Shown: positions 26,132-34,708, numbered from the stretch's first letter. The stretch is 40,404 nucleotides of DNA from Bacteroidales bacterium (GCA_004552725.1 SFNM01000005.1:1-40404); one strand, 5' to 3'. Notes: generated from the letters alone by a model not told the origin. A program made the numbers and translations.

Positions 26132-26608
26132 ATGAAACTATCCTATTTCTTTATGGCAGCGGCTATGGTAGCCCTGTCGGCTTGCTCCAATAAGGATGCT
26201 AAAGTCTCCGACGCTCAAGAAGCACAGCAAGAACAAACTGAACAAACTGAACAAACCGCCGAAGTCACCGGACGTGTTTCCGTCCTCACCAACGATGCGC
26301 TCTACTCACCCCAAACCAAGGTGGAAAAAGTCACTGTACTCGACTTCAACGCCACTTGGTGTGGCCCATGTCAAAAACTTGGCCCCATCTTCGACGCTAT
26401 TTCCGCAAAATATCCCGAAGTGGAATTTGTGTCGGTCGACATCGACAATAATCCTAAAACCGCAGAACTCTTCGGCGTGTCGAGCATCCCTCAAGTGACA
26501 TTGATTGCCCCCGATGGTCGTACACAAACCTACGTAGGTCTCGTTGAAGAAATCTATCCTTTGGAAGCCTTTCAAAAGACTTTGGACGATTTCATCGCCG
26601 GTAAATGA
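26132..26608 (+). CDS. Thioredoxin-fold lipoprotein
   Basis: The protein is 158 residues. A lipoprotein signal with Cys18 (ALSAC) is followed by a Gln/Glu/Thr-rich linker containing a triple E-Q-T repeat. A complete thioredoxin domain follows with VLDFNATWCGPCQKL (redox Cys77 and Cys80), D-I-D-N-N and the cis-proline block S-S-I-P-Q-V. Being lipid-anchored, it should act in the periplasm on disulfides of exported proteins rather than as cytoplasmic TrxA. Its stop overlaps the start of the RNA helicase gene (ATGA). Confidence 0.92.
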   Translation: MKLSYFFMAAAMVALSACSNKDAKVSDAQEAQQEQTEQTEQTAEVTGRVSVLTNDALYSPQTKVEKVTVLDFNATWCGPCQKLGPIFDAISAKYPEVEFVSVDIDNNPKTAELFGVSSIPQVTLIAPDGRTQTYVGLVEEIYPLEAFQKTLDDFIAGK

Positions 26609-27918
26609 AAGTAGGCCAAATACTTAAAACAGCACGTGAGCGCCTCAAAATTGAGGCGCTCAATGCTATGCAGCAAGCGGTATGGCAGAGCCGCGCCGAC
26701 CGCCTCATTGTGCTTTCACCCACCGGCTCGGGCAAGACTGTGGCCTTTGCCGGCGCTATGTTGCAGCGCCTTAGCGATGGCCCTCATCCGCTTCCTGCAG
26801 CCCTTATATTAGCCCCTTCGCGCGAGTTGGTAATCCAAATCGGAGAGGTGATGCGTTCGCTTTCTGTTGGTATGAAGGTAGCCACCTTCTATGGCCGCCA
26901 CTCTATGGCCGACGAGGTAAATACTCTCACCGGCAGCCCCGATATCATCGTTGCCACTCCCGGCCGTTTGCTCGACCATCTCACCCGTAAGTCGGTGGAC
27001 CTTAGTGCCTTAGAAGTGGTCATTATCGATGAATACGACAAAGCACTCGAACTCGGCTTCTACGATGAAATGAACCGCATTTGCCGCCGCGTGCCGCGCT
27101 CGTTGCGCCGGGTGGTACTCACCTCTGCCACCCCCATCGACCAAATGCCCGATTTCCTGGATATGAGCCAGGCCCACACTATCGACTTCTCCAACTCGGC
27201 CAAGCCGACTGCTCGCCTTGATGTGGCGCGCGTGCTCAGTTTCCAGCGCGATAAATTACCTATCCTCCGTGCACTCCTTGCATCATTGGGGCAAGGCCGT
27301 TCAATGGTATTTGTCAATCATCGCGAAAGTGCCGAACGAGTATATCAATTCCTTGTGAATGAGGGATTTGCAACTTGCCTATATCATGGTGGACTCGAGC
27401 AAATCTATCGCGACCGCGCTGTCATTACTCTCAACAACGGCTCCACACCGGTGATGGTGGCTACCGACCTCGCGGCTCGTGGTTTGGATATCGATGCTGT
27501 GGAAAACGTAATCCATTATCACTTGCCTCCCACACCGCAAGCCCTCACTCATCGCAATGGTCGCACGGCTCGTGTCGACCGCTCCGGTCGAGTGTACTTC
27601 ATAATATCCGATGGCGAAAACGTGCCTGAATACGTTGATTGGAACCACGACTACCACCCCGATGCTGATGCTACGCTACCGCCTCAGCCTCAGTTGGTTA
27701 CCTTCTATTGCAATGCCGGACGCAAAGAGAAAGTTTCGCGCGGCGACATCGTTGGCCTCCTTTGTAAAACCATCGGCATGCAAGCTTCCCAAATAGGCCA
27801 TATCGACGTGCGCGACCACTCGGCATACGTGGCTGTAGATGCACAAGCCGCCTCGTTGATACCTTCTTCCACCCTCAAAATCAAATCTGCGCGTCTGCGC
27901 TTAACACCCATAAAATGA
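26605..27918 (+). CDS. DEAD-box RNA helicase with DbpA-type RNA-binding domain
   Basis: The 437-residue protein has two RecA-like domains. Motif Q-like QQAVW, Walker A SPTGSGKT (38-45), PSRELV (Ia), TPGRLLDH, motif II DEYD (142-145) in place of DEAD, SAT (174-176), ATDLAARGLDI and HRNGRTAR complete the core. The last 70 residues (from about 365) fit the DbpA RNA-binding domain: FYCNAGRKEKVSRGDIVGLL. DbpA-type enzymes act on 23S rRNA during large-subunit assembly. The DEYD variant keeps the first Asp-Glu pair and should still bind ATP. The gene overlaps both neighbours by four bases. Confidence 0.88.
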   Translation: MKVGQILKTARERLKIEALNAMQQAVWQSRADRLIVLSPTGSGKTVAFAGAMLQRLSDGPHPLPAALILAPSRELVIQIGEVMRSLSVGMKVATFYGRHSMADEVNTLTGSPDIIVATPGRLLDHLTRKSVDLSALEVVIIDEYDKALELGFYDEMNRICRRVPRSLRRVVLTSATPIDQMPDFLDMSQAHTIDFSNSAKPTARLDVARVLSFQRDKLPILRALLASLGQGRSMVFVNHRESAERVYQFLVNEGFATCLYHGGLEQIYRDRAVITLNNGSTPVMVATDLAARGLDIDAVENVIHYHLPPTPQALTHRNGRTARVDRSGRVYFIISDGENVPEYVDWNHDYHPDADATLPPQPQLVTFYCNAGRKEKVSRGDIVGLLCKTIGMQASQIGHIDVRDHSAYVAVDAQAASLIPSSTLKIKSARLRLTPIK

Positions 27919-29225
27919 AACGATTAAGCATACTCCTTTCGCTTTTGCTCTTGCTCCCTACAGCAATTTTTGCTCAGCAAGCCTACGAGCCAACCCCCGA
28001 AAACCTCCAATCACGTCATGAGTTTGCCGATATGCGCTTCGGCATATTCATCCATTGGGGATTGTACTCTATGTTTGCTCAGGGCGAATGGTATATGCAA
28101 AATGCCGGCATACCTTATGCCGAATATAGCAAGGCCGCATCCGCCTTCTATCCCGCCAATTTCGACGCTGCACAATGGGTGTCGGCCATCAAAGCATCCG
28201 GCGCCGGATATGTCACTTTCACCTCGCGCCATCACGAAGGGTTCTCAATGTGGCACACCGCTCAATCTTCATATAACATCGTTGACGCTACGCCGTTCAA
28301 ACGCGACATCTTGCGCGAACTCGCCGATGAATGTCACCGCCAAGGCCTTCGCCTCCACTTATATTACAGCCATCTCGACTGGGCACGCGAAGACTATCCG
28401 ATGGGCCGTACAGGTCGCCGTTGTGGCAAGGACCCGGCTCGCGCCGATTGGCCGGCCTACTATCAATTTATGAACGCGCAACTCACCGAACTGCTCACCA
28501 ACTACGGCGAAATCGGTGCCATTTGGTTCGATGGATGGTGGGACCACGACTCCGATACCTCCCCCTTCGATTGGCAACTCCCCGAACAATATGCGCTTAT
28601 TCATCGACTTCAGCCGGCGTGCCTCATCGGCAACAATCATCACTTCGCTCCCAATCCCGGCGAAGACATCCAAATATTCGAGCGTGACCTCCCGGGCGAA
28701 AACTCTGCCGGCTTCGTTGACCAAGCCGCTCAAGTAAGCCGCCTCCCGCTTGAAACTTGCCAAACAATGAATGGAATGTGGGGCTACAAAGTCATCGACC
28801 AAAACTACAAATCTACCAAAGAAATCATTCATTATTTGGTTAACACTGCCGGCAAGGGCGCTAATCTCCTGCTTAATATCGGCCCGCAACCCAACGGTGA
28901 ACTCCCCGCCACCGCGCTCGACCGCTTACGTGAAATCGGCGAATGGTTCAACGTCTATGGTTCCACCATTCGTGCCACTCAAGCCGGCGACATCCCCGTG
29001 CAGCCATGGGGCGCCACTACTCGCCGCGATAATCATCTGTTTGTACATATCCTCAACTATGACTCGCGCGAAATCTTCTTACCACTCGACTGCAAAGTCC
29101 TCAGCGCCACTATTTTCGCCGACTCTACTCCCGTGAAAGTCACCTCCACCGATACCGGCGTTCTAATCACCCTCCCGACCGTACCAACCGCCATCGACAC
29201 CGTCATAGACCTCCTCACCGACTAA
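27915..29225 (+). CDS. Alpha-L-fucosidase, GH29
   Basis: The 436-residue exported glycosidase (signal peptide 1-21, ending IFAQ) releases terminal fucose from host or milk glycans. The GH29 fold is visible: RFGIFIHWGLYS (41-52), FTSRHHEGFSMW (102-113), YYSHLDW (150-156) and GAIWFDGWWD (201-210) holding the catalytic nucleophile Asp206. The W-G-Y-K block follows, and then a short C-terminal beta-sandwich. It is compact, lacking the extra carbohydrate-binding modules of longer members. The acid/base residue is poorly conserved in the family and I cannot assign it. Its start overlaps the helicase stop (ATGA), an odd partner for a secreted glycosidase. Confidence 0.93.
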   Translation: MKRLSILLSLLLLLPTAIFAQQAYEPTPENLQSRHEFADMRFGIFIHWGLYSMFAQGEWYMQNAGIPYAEYSKAASAFYPANFDAAQWVSAIKASGAGYVTFTSRHHEGFSMWHTAQSSYNIVDATPFKRDILRELADECHRQGLRLHLYYSHLDWAREDYPMGRTGRRCGKDPARADWPAYYQFMNAQLTELLTNYGEIGAIWFDGWWDHDSDTSPFDWQLPEQYALIHRLQPACLIGNNHHFAPNPGEDIQIFERDLPGENSAGFVDQAAQVSRLPLETCQTMNGMWGYKVIDQNYKSTKEIIHYLVNTAGKGANLLLNIGPQPNGELPATALDRLREIGEWFNVYGSTIRATQAGDIPVQPWGATTRRDNHLFVHILNYDSREIFLPLDCKVLSATIFADSTPVKVTSTDTGVLITLPTVPTAIDTVIDLLTD

Positions 29226-29352
29226 CCCTAACTAATCGTTATACATAATTCGTTTTACGTTGAATTTCCAATATCTACATAGCATAGTCGCTGGTAAATG
29301 TGGCGTGTTGCGGTGGCTGATTATTTTTGAATTGAAGTAAAACAACAAAATT

Positions 29353-29434
29353 TGTCGGTTGCAACCGACACTTTTTGTAAAATCTGTCGGTTGTGACCGA
29401 CACTTTTCGCGGTTTTTGTCGGTTGCAACCGACA
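29353..29434. repeat. Array of three 18-bp palindromes at 32-bp period
   Basis: TGTCGGTTGCAACCGACA occurs exactly at 29353-29370 and 29417-29434. The middle copy (29385-29402) differs only at its centre (TTGTGA instead of TTGCAA). Start-to-start spacing is 32 and 32 bp, about three helical turns, so all copies face the same side of DNA. The 14-bp spacers are AT-rich and each copy is followed by CTTTT. It could be a cooperative operator array for the ilv operon, a set of terminators for the fucosidase transcript, or a dispersed palindromic repeat. Confidence 0.9.
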
Positions 29435-29525
29435 GATTGCGGACTTTTACCCGGCTTATCTCTTTTTTTTGATAGCGCATTTACTGCGCGATTATTGGCA
29501 CTTTTTGCATTTTTTTGTGCAATTG

Positions 29526-29557
29526 TTTGCAAATTGCAAATCTTTCTATTAATTTTG
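29526..29557 (+). promoter_or_regulatory. ilvD promoter
   Basis: TAATTTTG at 29550-29557 is an exact -7 match, with TTTG at 29526-29529 and 20 bp between them, the best-formed promoter in the window. The leader would be about 30 bases. The palindrome array ends 91 bp upstream of the -33 element. Confidence 0.7.
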
Positions 29558-29592
29558 CATCGCTTTTCCAATTATTTGGTACAGTTTATATT

Positions 29593-31398
29593 ATGATACC
29601 CCTAAATAGTGATATATCAACGCGCGGACGCCGCATGGCCGGTGCTCGTGCCCTTTGGCGTGCCAACGGCATGACCGACGACCAGTTTGGGCGCCCCGTG
29701 GTGGGCGTAGTCAATTCATTCACCCAATTTGTGCCCGGCCATGTGCATCTTCATAGTATTGGCCAACGCGTAGTTAACGCTATTCGCCGTCTCGGATGTT
29801 TTGCTGCTGAGTTCAACACCATCGCCGTTGACGACGGCATCGCCATGGGACACCAAGGGATGCTCTACTCGCTCCCATCGCGCGAGATTATTGCCGACTC
29901 GGTGGAATATATGGCTCGCGCGCACTGCATCGATGCCTTGGTATGCATATCCAATTGCGACAAGGTCACACCCGGTATGCTTATGGCCGCTATGCGCCTC
30001 AATATTCCCACAGTCTTCGTGTCAGGCGGCCCGATGGAAGCCGGTGCAGTAGATGGCCGTGCCGTCGACTTGGTCGACATTATGGTGGAGAGCGCCGACA
30101 AATCCGTACCCGATGATGTAGTCGACCGCCTTGAGCATCGCGGATGCCCCACTTGCGGTTGTTGCTCCGGTATGTTCACCGCCAACTCCATGAACTCGCT
30201 CACTGAGGCTTTGGGCCTATCGCTGCTTGGCAATGGCACCATCGTGGCCACTTCCGCGCGTCGTGCCGACCTCTTCGACCGCGCTGCCGAGTTGATTGTG
30301 CGCAATGCCGAAGCCTACTACTTCCGAGGAGACACATCCGTGCTACCGCGTTCCATCGCCTCGCGTGCCGCTTTTCTCAACGCTATGTCGCTCGATATCG
30401 CTATGGGCGGTAGCACCAATACCGTGCTTCACCTCCTTGCCGTGGCGCAAGAGGCCGGTGTCGAATTTTCCATCGACGACATCGACACGCTGTCGCGTCG
30501 CACACCCGTGCTTTGCAAGGTGGCGCCCAATTCGCGCTTCCATATCGAGGACGTGAACCGAGCCGGCGGCATCCTTGCCATTATGGCCGAGTTGGCACGC
30601 GCAGGCAAGGTCGATACATCGGTGGTGCGCGTCGATGGCTTAACACTCGAGCAGGCTATTGCTTTTGCATCATCGCCCGAGGCTCAACCGCTTTGGCTCG
30701 CTGCGCCCGGCGGAGTGCGCACCACTGAGCCATTCTCATCTACTGCAGCGTATGCTTCCTTAGACACCGACCGCGAGACCGGTTGTATACGCAATGCGCA
30801 CCACGCTTACAGCGCCGACGGAGGATTGGCTGTGTTGCGCGGCAATATCGCACCCGATGGATGTGTGGTAAAAACTGCCGGTGTCGACTCTTCAATTCTG
30901 CATTTTGAAGGCACGGCTCGTGTATACACCTCGCAAGAGGCTGCCGTCGACGGCATTTTGTCGGGCGAAGTTGTGGCCGGCGAAGTGGTTGTCATCACTT
31001 ACGAAGGCCCCAAGGGCGGGCCCGGTATGCAGGAGATGCTTTATCCTACTTCGTATATCAAATCCCGCCACCTCGGCACCAAATGTGCGCTCATCACTGA
31101 CGGCCGTTTCAGTGGCGGCACCTCCGGTTTGTCCATTGGCCACATTTCTCCGGAAGCCGCTGCCGGTGGCCCTATCGCGCTTGTAAGAACCGGCGACCGC
31201 ATCATCATTGACATCCCTTCGCGTTCAATCAATGTAGACCTCGCCGACGAGCAATTAAACCAACGTCGCGATGCGGAATTGGCTCGTGGCGGGCAAGCCT
31301 TCACCCCGGTTGGTCGAGAACGCCCCGTTTCTACCGCCCTTCGAGCATACGCCGCTTCGGCCGCCTCAGCCGATAAAGGCGGTGTGCGTCAACTCTAA
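29593..31398 (+). CDS. ilvD: Dihydroxy-acid dehydratase
   Basis: The 601-residue Fe-S enzyme is the third step of valine and isoleucine synthesis. It has NSFTQFVPGHVHL, DDGIAMGHQGMLYSLPSRE, ISNCDKVTPGML (Cys122) and GCPTCGCCSGMFTANSMN (cluster Cys191), then GPKGGPGM and TDGRFSGGTSG near the C terminus. The NSFTQFVPGH version, without an extra Cys in the first block, is that of the E. coli-like, oxygen-sensitive [4Fe-4S] enzymes, fitting an anaerobe. I use the ATG at 29593; an upstream frame through a TTG would cross the promoter. It leads the ilvDBNC operon. Confidence 0.96.
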   Translation: MIPLNSDISTRGRRMAGARALWRANGMTDDQFGRPVVGVVNSFTQFVPGHVHLHSIGQRVVNAIRRLGCFAAEFNTIAVDDGIAMGHQGMLYSLPSREIIADSVEYMARAHCIDALVCISNCDKVTPGMLMAAMRLNIPTVFVSGGPMEAGAVDGRAVDLVDIMVESADKSVPDDVVDRLEHRGCPTCGCCSGMFTANSMNSLTEALGLSLLGNGTIVATSARRADLFDRAAELIVRNAEAYYFRGDTSVLPRSIASRAAFLNAMSLDIAMGGSTNTVLHLLAVAQEAGVEFSIDDIDTLSRRTPVLCKVAPNSRFHIEDVNRAGGILAIMAELARAGKVDTSVVRVDGLTLEQAIAFASSPEAQPLWLAAPGGVRTTEPFSSTAAYASLDTDRETGCIRNAHHAYSADGGLAVLRGNIAPDGCVVKTAGVDSSILHFEGTARVYTSQEAAVDGILSGEVVAGEVVVITYEGPKGGPGMQEMLYPTSYIKSRHLGTKCALITDGRFSGGTSGLSIGHISPEAAAGGPIALVRTGDRIIIDIPSRSINVDLADEQLNQRRDAELARGGQAFTPVGRERPVSTALRAYAASAASADKGGVRQL

Positions 31399-31410
31399 AT
31401 TATTGATACA

Positions 31411-33156
31411 ATGCAACTTACTCAAGATACATTAGTAAATAAATCTACCGCCACTATCACCGGCGCCGAGGCCCTCCTCCGACAACTTACCTTCTGCGGC
31501 ATTGACACGGTGTTCGGCTATCCCGGTGGTGCTATACTTCCGGTGTACGATGCTCTGTACAACTACTCTCCCTTGCGCCACATCTTGGTGCGTCACGAGC
31601 AAGGCGCTATGCACGCTGCGCAAGGCTTTGCTCGCGCCTCCGGACGCGTGGGGGTGGTCATCGTTACCTCCGGTCCCGGTGCAGCCAACTGCATCACCGG
31701 TTTGTGCGACGCTATGATGGACTCCACTCCGCTGGTGCTCATCACCGGGCAAGTAGGCGCGCGGTTCTTAGGTAGCGACGCATTCCAAGAGACAGATGTC
31801 ATCGCACTTGCGCAGCCTGTCACTAAGTGGGCGCGCCAGGTGCGTTGTGCCGAAGAAGTGCCTGAAGCCATTGCCACAGCCATCCACATCGCCTCCACAG
31901 GCCGCCCCGGTCCGGTGGTAATCGACATCGCCAAAGACGCTCAAGTGGGTAGCCTTTCCTTCCGCCCCGCTTCGCCAACCATCCACCGCGGCTACTCGCC
32001 CAAGGTTGAAATCAATCTCGACGACATCGACACTGCAGCCGCTATGATAAATTCCGCGCAACGACCGCTCATCATCAGCGGCGGCGGTGTGGCCATCTCA
32101 GGTGCCGAGCGAGAATTGCAACGTCTTGCCGAAAAAGCCGACATCCCGGTGGGTTGCACTCTTCAGGGTCTATCGACCATTCCTTCCGACCATCCGCTAT
32201 TCGTGGGTATGGCCGGTATGCATGGCGCTATTGCAGTGAACGTAGCCACCAATCAAGCCGACTTGATTATCGGCATAGGTATGCGCTTCGACGACCGCGT
32301 CACAGGGCGAGTGTCGACCTACGCCCCTCATGCGCAGATAATTCACATCGATATCGACTCGGCTGAGTTCAATAAGACTGTACAAGCCACTTTGCCCGTA
32401 CATGGCGATGCCAAGCAAGTGTTGGCGCGCCTGTGGCCGATGGTGCGCTCGACCAAACGTCCTCAATGGCGCTCGCTCTTTACCCACTGCGCCGCGGTGG
32501 AAGATACCGAGGTGATGGAACGCGAACTGCGACGTCGCGATGATGAACCGATGACCATGGGCGAAGTGGCCGATGCCGTGAGCCGCGCCGCCGGCTACCG
32601 CGCCATCGCTGTGGCCGACGTGGGCCAAAATCAAATGATGACAGCCCGTTATTTCCGCCACACTCTCCCGCGTTCGTTTATATCCTCCGGCGGTCTCGGC
32701 ACCATGGGCTTCGGCCTGCCCGCCGCTATCGGTGCGGCTATCGCTTGTCCCGACCGAACTGTATGCTATTTCGGCGGCGATGGCGGCATCCAAATGACCA
32801 TCCAAGAGTTCGGCACCATTATGCAATATCGTGTGCCGGTGAAAATGATACTTCTCAACAACAACTTCCTCGGCAACGTGCGCCAATGGCAACAACTCTT
32901 CTTCGGCGGGCGCTTCTCGCAAACGCCAATGCTCAACCCTGATTTCGCCGCCATAGCCGGCGCATACGGCATACCGTGCATCGAGGTGGCTCACCGCTGC
33001 GAACTACTCCCGGCCATTGAAACAATGCTTGCTACCGAAGGCCCGGTGCTGCTCAACGTCGATATCGACCCAACCGATATGGTGTTCCCGATGACTCCCG
33101 CCGGTGCCGACGTGGACCATATCATGCTCAATCCCGACAAACTCTTCCAATTATGA
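31411..33156 (+). CDS. ilvB: Acetolactate synthase, large (catalytic) subunit
   Basis: The 581-residue TPP/FAD enzyme makes acetolactate and acetohydroxybutyrate. FGYPGGAILPVYDAL (35-49) and RHEQGAMHAAQG with the catalytic Glu63 lie in the first TPP domain. The central domain and the C-terminal TPP/Mg domain follow, with GGLGTMGFGLPAAIGA and GDGGIQMTIQE and the Asn of LLNNNFLG. Starts 12 bp after ilvD and overlaps ilvN by four bases. Confidence 0.95.
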   Translation: MQLTQDTLVNKSTATITGAEALLRQLTFCGIDTVFGYPGGAILPVYDALYNYSPLRHILVRHEQGAMHAAQGFARASGRVGVVIVTSGPGAANCITGLCDAMMDSTPLVLITGQVGARFLGSDAFQETDVIALAQPVTKWARQVRCAEEVPEAIATAIHIASTGRPGPVVIDIAKDAQVGSLSFRPASPTIHRGYSPKVEINLDDIDTAAAMINSAQRPLIISGGGVAISGAERELQRLAEKADIPVGCTLQGLSTIPSDHPLFVGMAGMHGAIAVNVATNQADLIIGIGMRFDDRVTGRVSTYAPHAQIIHIDIDSAEFNKTVQATLPVHGDAKQVLARLWPMVRSTKRPQWRSLFTHCAAVEDTEVMERELRRRDDEPMTMGEVADAVSRAAGYRAIAVADVGQNQMMTARYFRHTLPRSFISSGGLGTMGFGLPAAIGAAIACPDRTVCYFGGDGGIQMTIQEFGTIMQYRVPVKMILLNNNFLGNVRQWQQLFFGGRFSQTPMLNPDFAAIAGAYGIPCIEVAHRCELLPAIETMLATEGPVLLNVDIDPTDMVFPMTPAGADVDHIMLNPDKLFQL

Positions 33157-33437
33157 CCTCCAACTCTCCAATTCTTTTTACTATCATTATATACTCCGAA
33201 AACTCGGTGGGATTGCTCAACCGAGTGTCGAACATCTTCACTCGTCGTTGCATCAATATCGAATCTGTCAACGCCGGCGGCTCCGGCGTGGAGGGCGTGC
33301 ACAAGTTGGCTATCACCACGTGGGTCGACCGCCCCACAATCGAGCGTGTAGCCTCTCAAATCGAAAAAATCGTCGAAGTAATCAAAGTATTTATCTACTC
33401 CGACGCTGAAATAATTGCTAATTCAAAAGAAAATTGA
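33153..33437 (+). CDS. ilvN: Acetolactate synthase, small regulatory subunit (ACT only)
   Basis: The 94-residue protein is essentially one ACT domain: FTIIIYSENSVGLLNRVSNIF followed by RRCINIESVNAGGS. This is the valine-binding loop that gives feedback inhibition and activates the large subunit. Most small subunits run to 160-190 residues with a second domain; this one is the minimal kind, like E. coli IlvN (96). Only 7 bp separate its stop from ilvC, so no coding room was lost to an obvious frameshift. ATGA overlap with ilvB implies matched synthesis. Confidence 0.9.
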   Translation: MTSNSPILFTIIIYSENSVGLLNRVSNIFTRRCINIESVNAGGSGVEGVHKLAITTWVDRPTIERVASQIEKIVEVIKVFIYSDAEIIANSKEN

Positions 33438-33444
33438 TATAACT

Positions 33445-34494
33445 ATGGCAAAAATGAATTTTGGCGGTGTGATGGAAACCGTTGTCACCCGCGACGAATT
33501 TACACTCGAACATGCTCGCGAAGTACTTCGCGACGAAACCATCGCCGTTATCGGCTACGGCGTCCAAGGCCCCGGACAAAGCCTCAACCTGCGCGATAAC
33601 GGCTTTCGCGTCATCGTGGGCCAACGCCCCGGCCGCTCGTTCGAAAAAGCCAAGGCCGATGGTTGGGTCGAAGGCGAGACCCTCTTCACCATCGAAGAAG
33701 CCTGTGCCAAAGCATCAATCATTATGTGCTTGCTCAGCGACGCCGCTGTCCTCAGTCAATGGCCCGTTATCAAGCCTCATCTCACCGCCGGTAAGGCGCT
33801 ATACTTCTCTCACGGCTTTGCTATCACCTGGCCCGACCGCACCGGTGTAGTGCCACCTGCCGACGTCGACGTAATCATGGTTGCACCTAAAGGCTCCGGC
33901 GCCACTGTCCGTTCTCACTTCCTCGAGCACCGAGGCATCAACGCCTCGTTTGCCGTGCAGCAAGACGCCACCGGACGTGCCCTCGACCGCACCCTCGCCT
34001 TGGGTATCGGCATCGGCTCCGGATATCTATTTGAAACCACTTTCAAACGCGAAGCCGTCAGCGACCTCACCGGCGAACGTGGCGCTCTTATGGGTGCTAT
34101 CCAAGGCTTGTTCTTGGCTCAATACGAAACCCTGCGCGAACATGGCCACACGCCCTCGGAAGCTTTCAACGAAACTGTCGAAGAACTGTCTCAATCGCTC
34201 ATGCCGCTGATTGCCGCTCGCGGCATGGACTGGATGTATGCCAACTGCTCCACCACCGCCCAACGCGGCGCGTTGGACTGGATGACACCGTTCCACGACG
34301 CAATCAAACCCGTTATGGAACGCCTGTACCAAAGTGTAGCGTCCGGCCACGAAGCCCAAATCTCAATCGACTCCAACTCCAAGCCCGACTATCGCGAACA
34401 TCTCAACGAAGAACTACGCCAAATGCGCGAAAGCGAATTGTGGCAAACCGCCAAAACCGTGCGCCAACTCCGCCCCGAAGGCTCCGCCGAGTAA
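33445..34494 (+). CDS. ilvC: Ketol-acid reductoisomerase
   Basis: The 349-residue class I enzyme carries out step two of branched-chain amino-acid synthesis using NAD(P)H and Mg. The Rossmann loop is VIGYGVQGPGQSLNLRDNGF (35-54), with VGQRPGRSF following beta2 as the cofactor-choice region. APKGSG, then E-R-G-A-L-M-G-A and the helical knotted C domain, follow. The ATG at 33445 is used; a TTG upstream overlaps ilvN. It is last in the operon and is followed by the AAAATAAGC hairpin array. No leu genes, ilvA or ilvE lie in this window. Confidence 0.95.
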   Translation: MAKMNFGGVMETVVTRDEFTLEHAREVLRDETIAVIGYGVQGPGQSLNLRDNGFRVIVGQRPGRSFEKAKADGWVEGETLFTIEEACAKASIIMCLLSDAAVLSQWPVIKPHLTAGKALYFSHGFAITWPDRTGVVPPADVDVIMVAPKGSGATVRSHFLEHRGINASFAVQQDATGRALDRTLALGIGIGSGYLFETTFKREAVSDLTGERGALMGAIQGLFLAQYETLREHGHTPSEAFNETVEELSQSLMPLIAARGMDWMYANCSTTAQRGALDWMTPFHDAIKPVMERLYQSVASGHEAQISIDSNSKPDYREHLNEELRQMRESELWQTAKTVRQLRPEGSAE

Positions 34495-34585
34495 GCATGT
34501 GGCCGGCCGAGCAAGTGCTCGAAGTAAATGCAAAAAGGCTTCGCTGAAGCTCAGAGCCCTGACAAAAAAGCAAAAATGGAATAAT

Positions 34586-34708
34586 AAAATAAGCAGGTTT
34601 TAACCTGCTTATTTTGTGATAAAACGTAAAAATAAGCACGCTTAACAGTGTTTATTTTTACGTTCTTGTAAAAATAAGCGGATTTTGATGGTTTTTATTG
34701 CTTATTTT
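34586..34708. repeat. Array of three AAAATAAGC-type inverted repeats
   Basis: Hairpin 1 has perfect 14-base arms (34586-34599 and 34602-34615). Hairpin 2 has 17-base arms (34623-34639 and 34648-34664) with one G-U pair. Hairpin 3 has 9-base arms (34671-34679 and 34700-34708). All contain AAATAAGC on the left and GCTTATTT or GTTTATTT on the right. The left arms are spaced 43 and 42 bp, close to four helical turns. The first probably terminates the ilv transcript; why three related units occur is not explained. Confidence 0.88.

Larger units (their letters stand above)
29226..29592. other. 367-bp intergenic region upstream of ilvD
   Basis: No gene is supported. Small frames on both strands here are products of the repeat array and AT-rich sequence. 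The region contains the three-palindrome array (29353-29434), then about 90 bp of plain AT-rich DNA, then the ilvD promoter. I see no leader peptide rich in Ile, Leu or Val and no T-box-like structure. Confidence 0.6.

Noticed and set aside
29353..29434. Possible small CRISPR array
   Set aside because: Only three repeats, perfectly palindromic, with 14-bp AT-rich spacers that are shorter than the repeats, and no cas genes anywhere in the window.
29515..29592. Longer ilvD start
   Set aside because: TTG start that would run through the promoter; the ATG at 29593 gives the expected N terminus.
29226..29592. Attenuator or T-box leader for the ilv operon
   Set aside because: No Ile/Leu/Val-rich leader peptide, no T-box sequence, and the predicted leader is only about 30 bases.
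33415..33444. Longer ilvC start
   Set aside because: TTG start overlapping the end of ilvN; the ATG at 33445 gives the standard KARI start.
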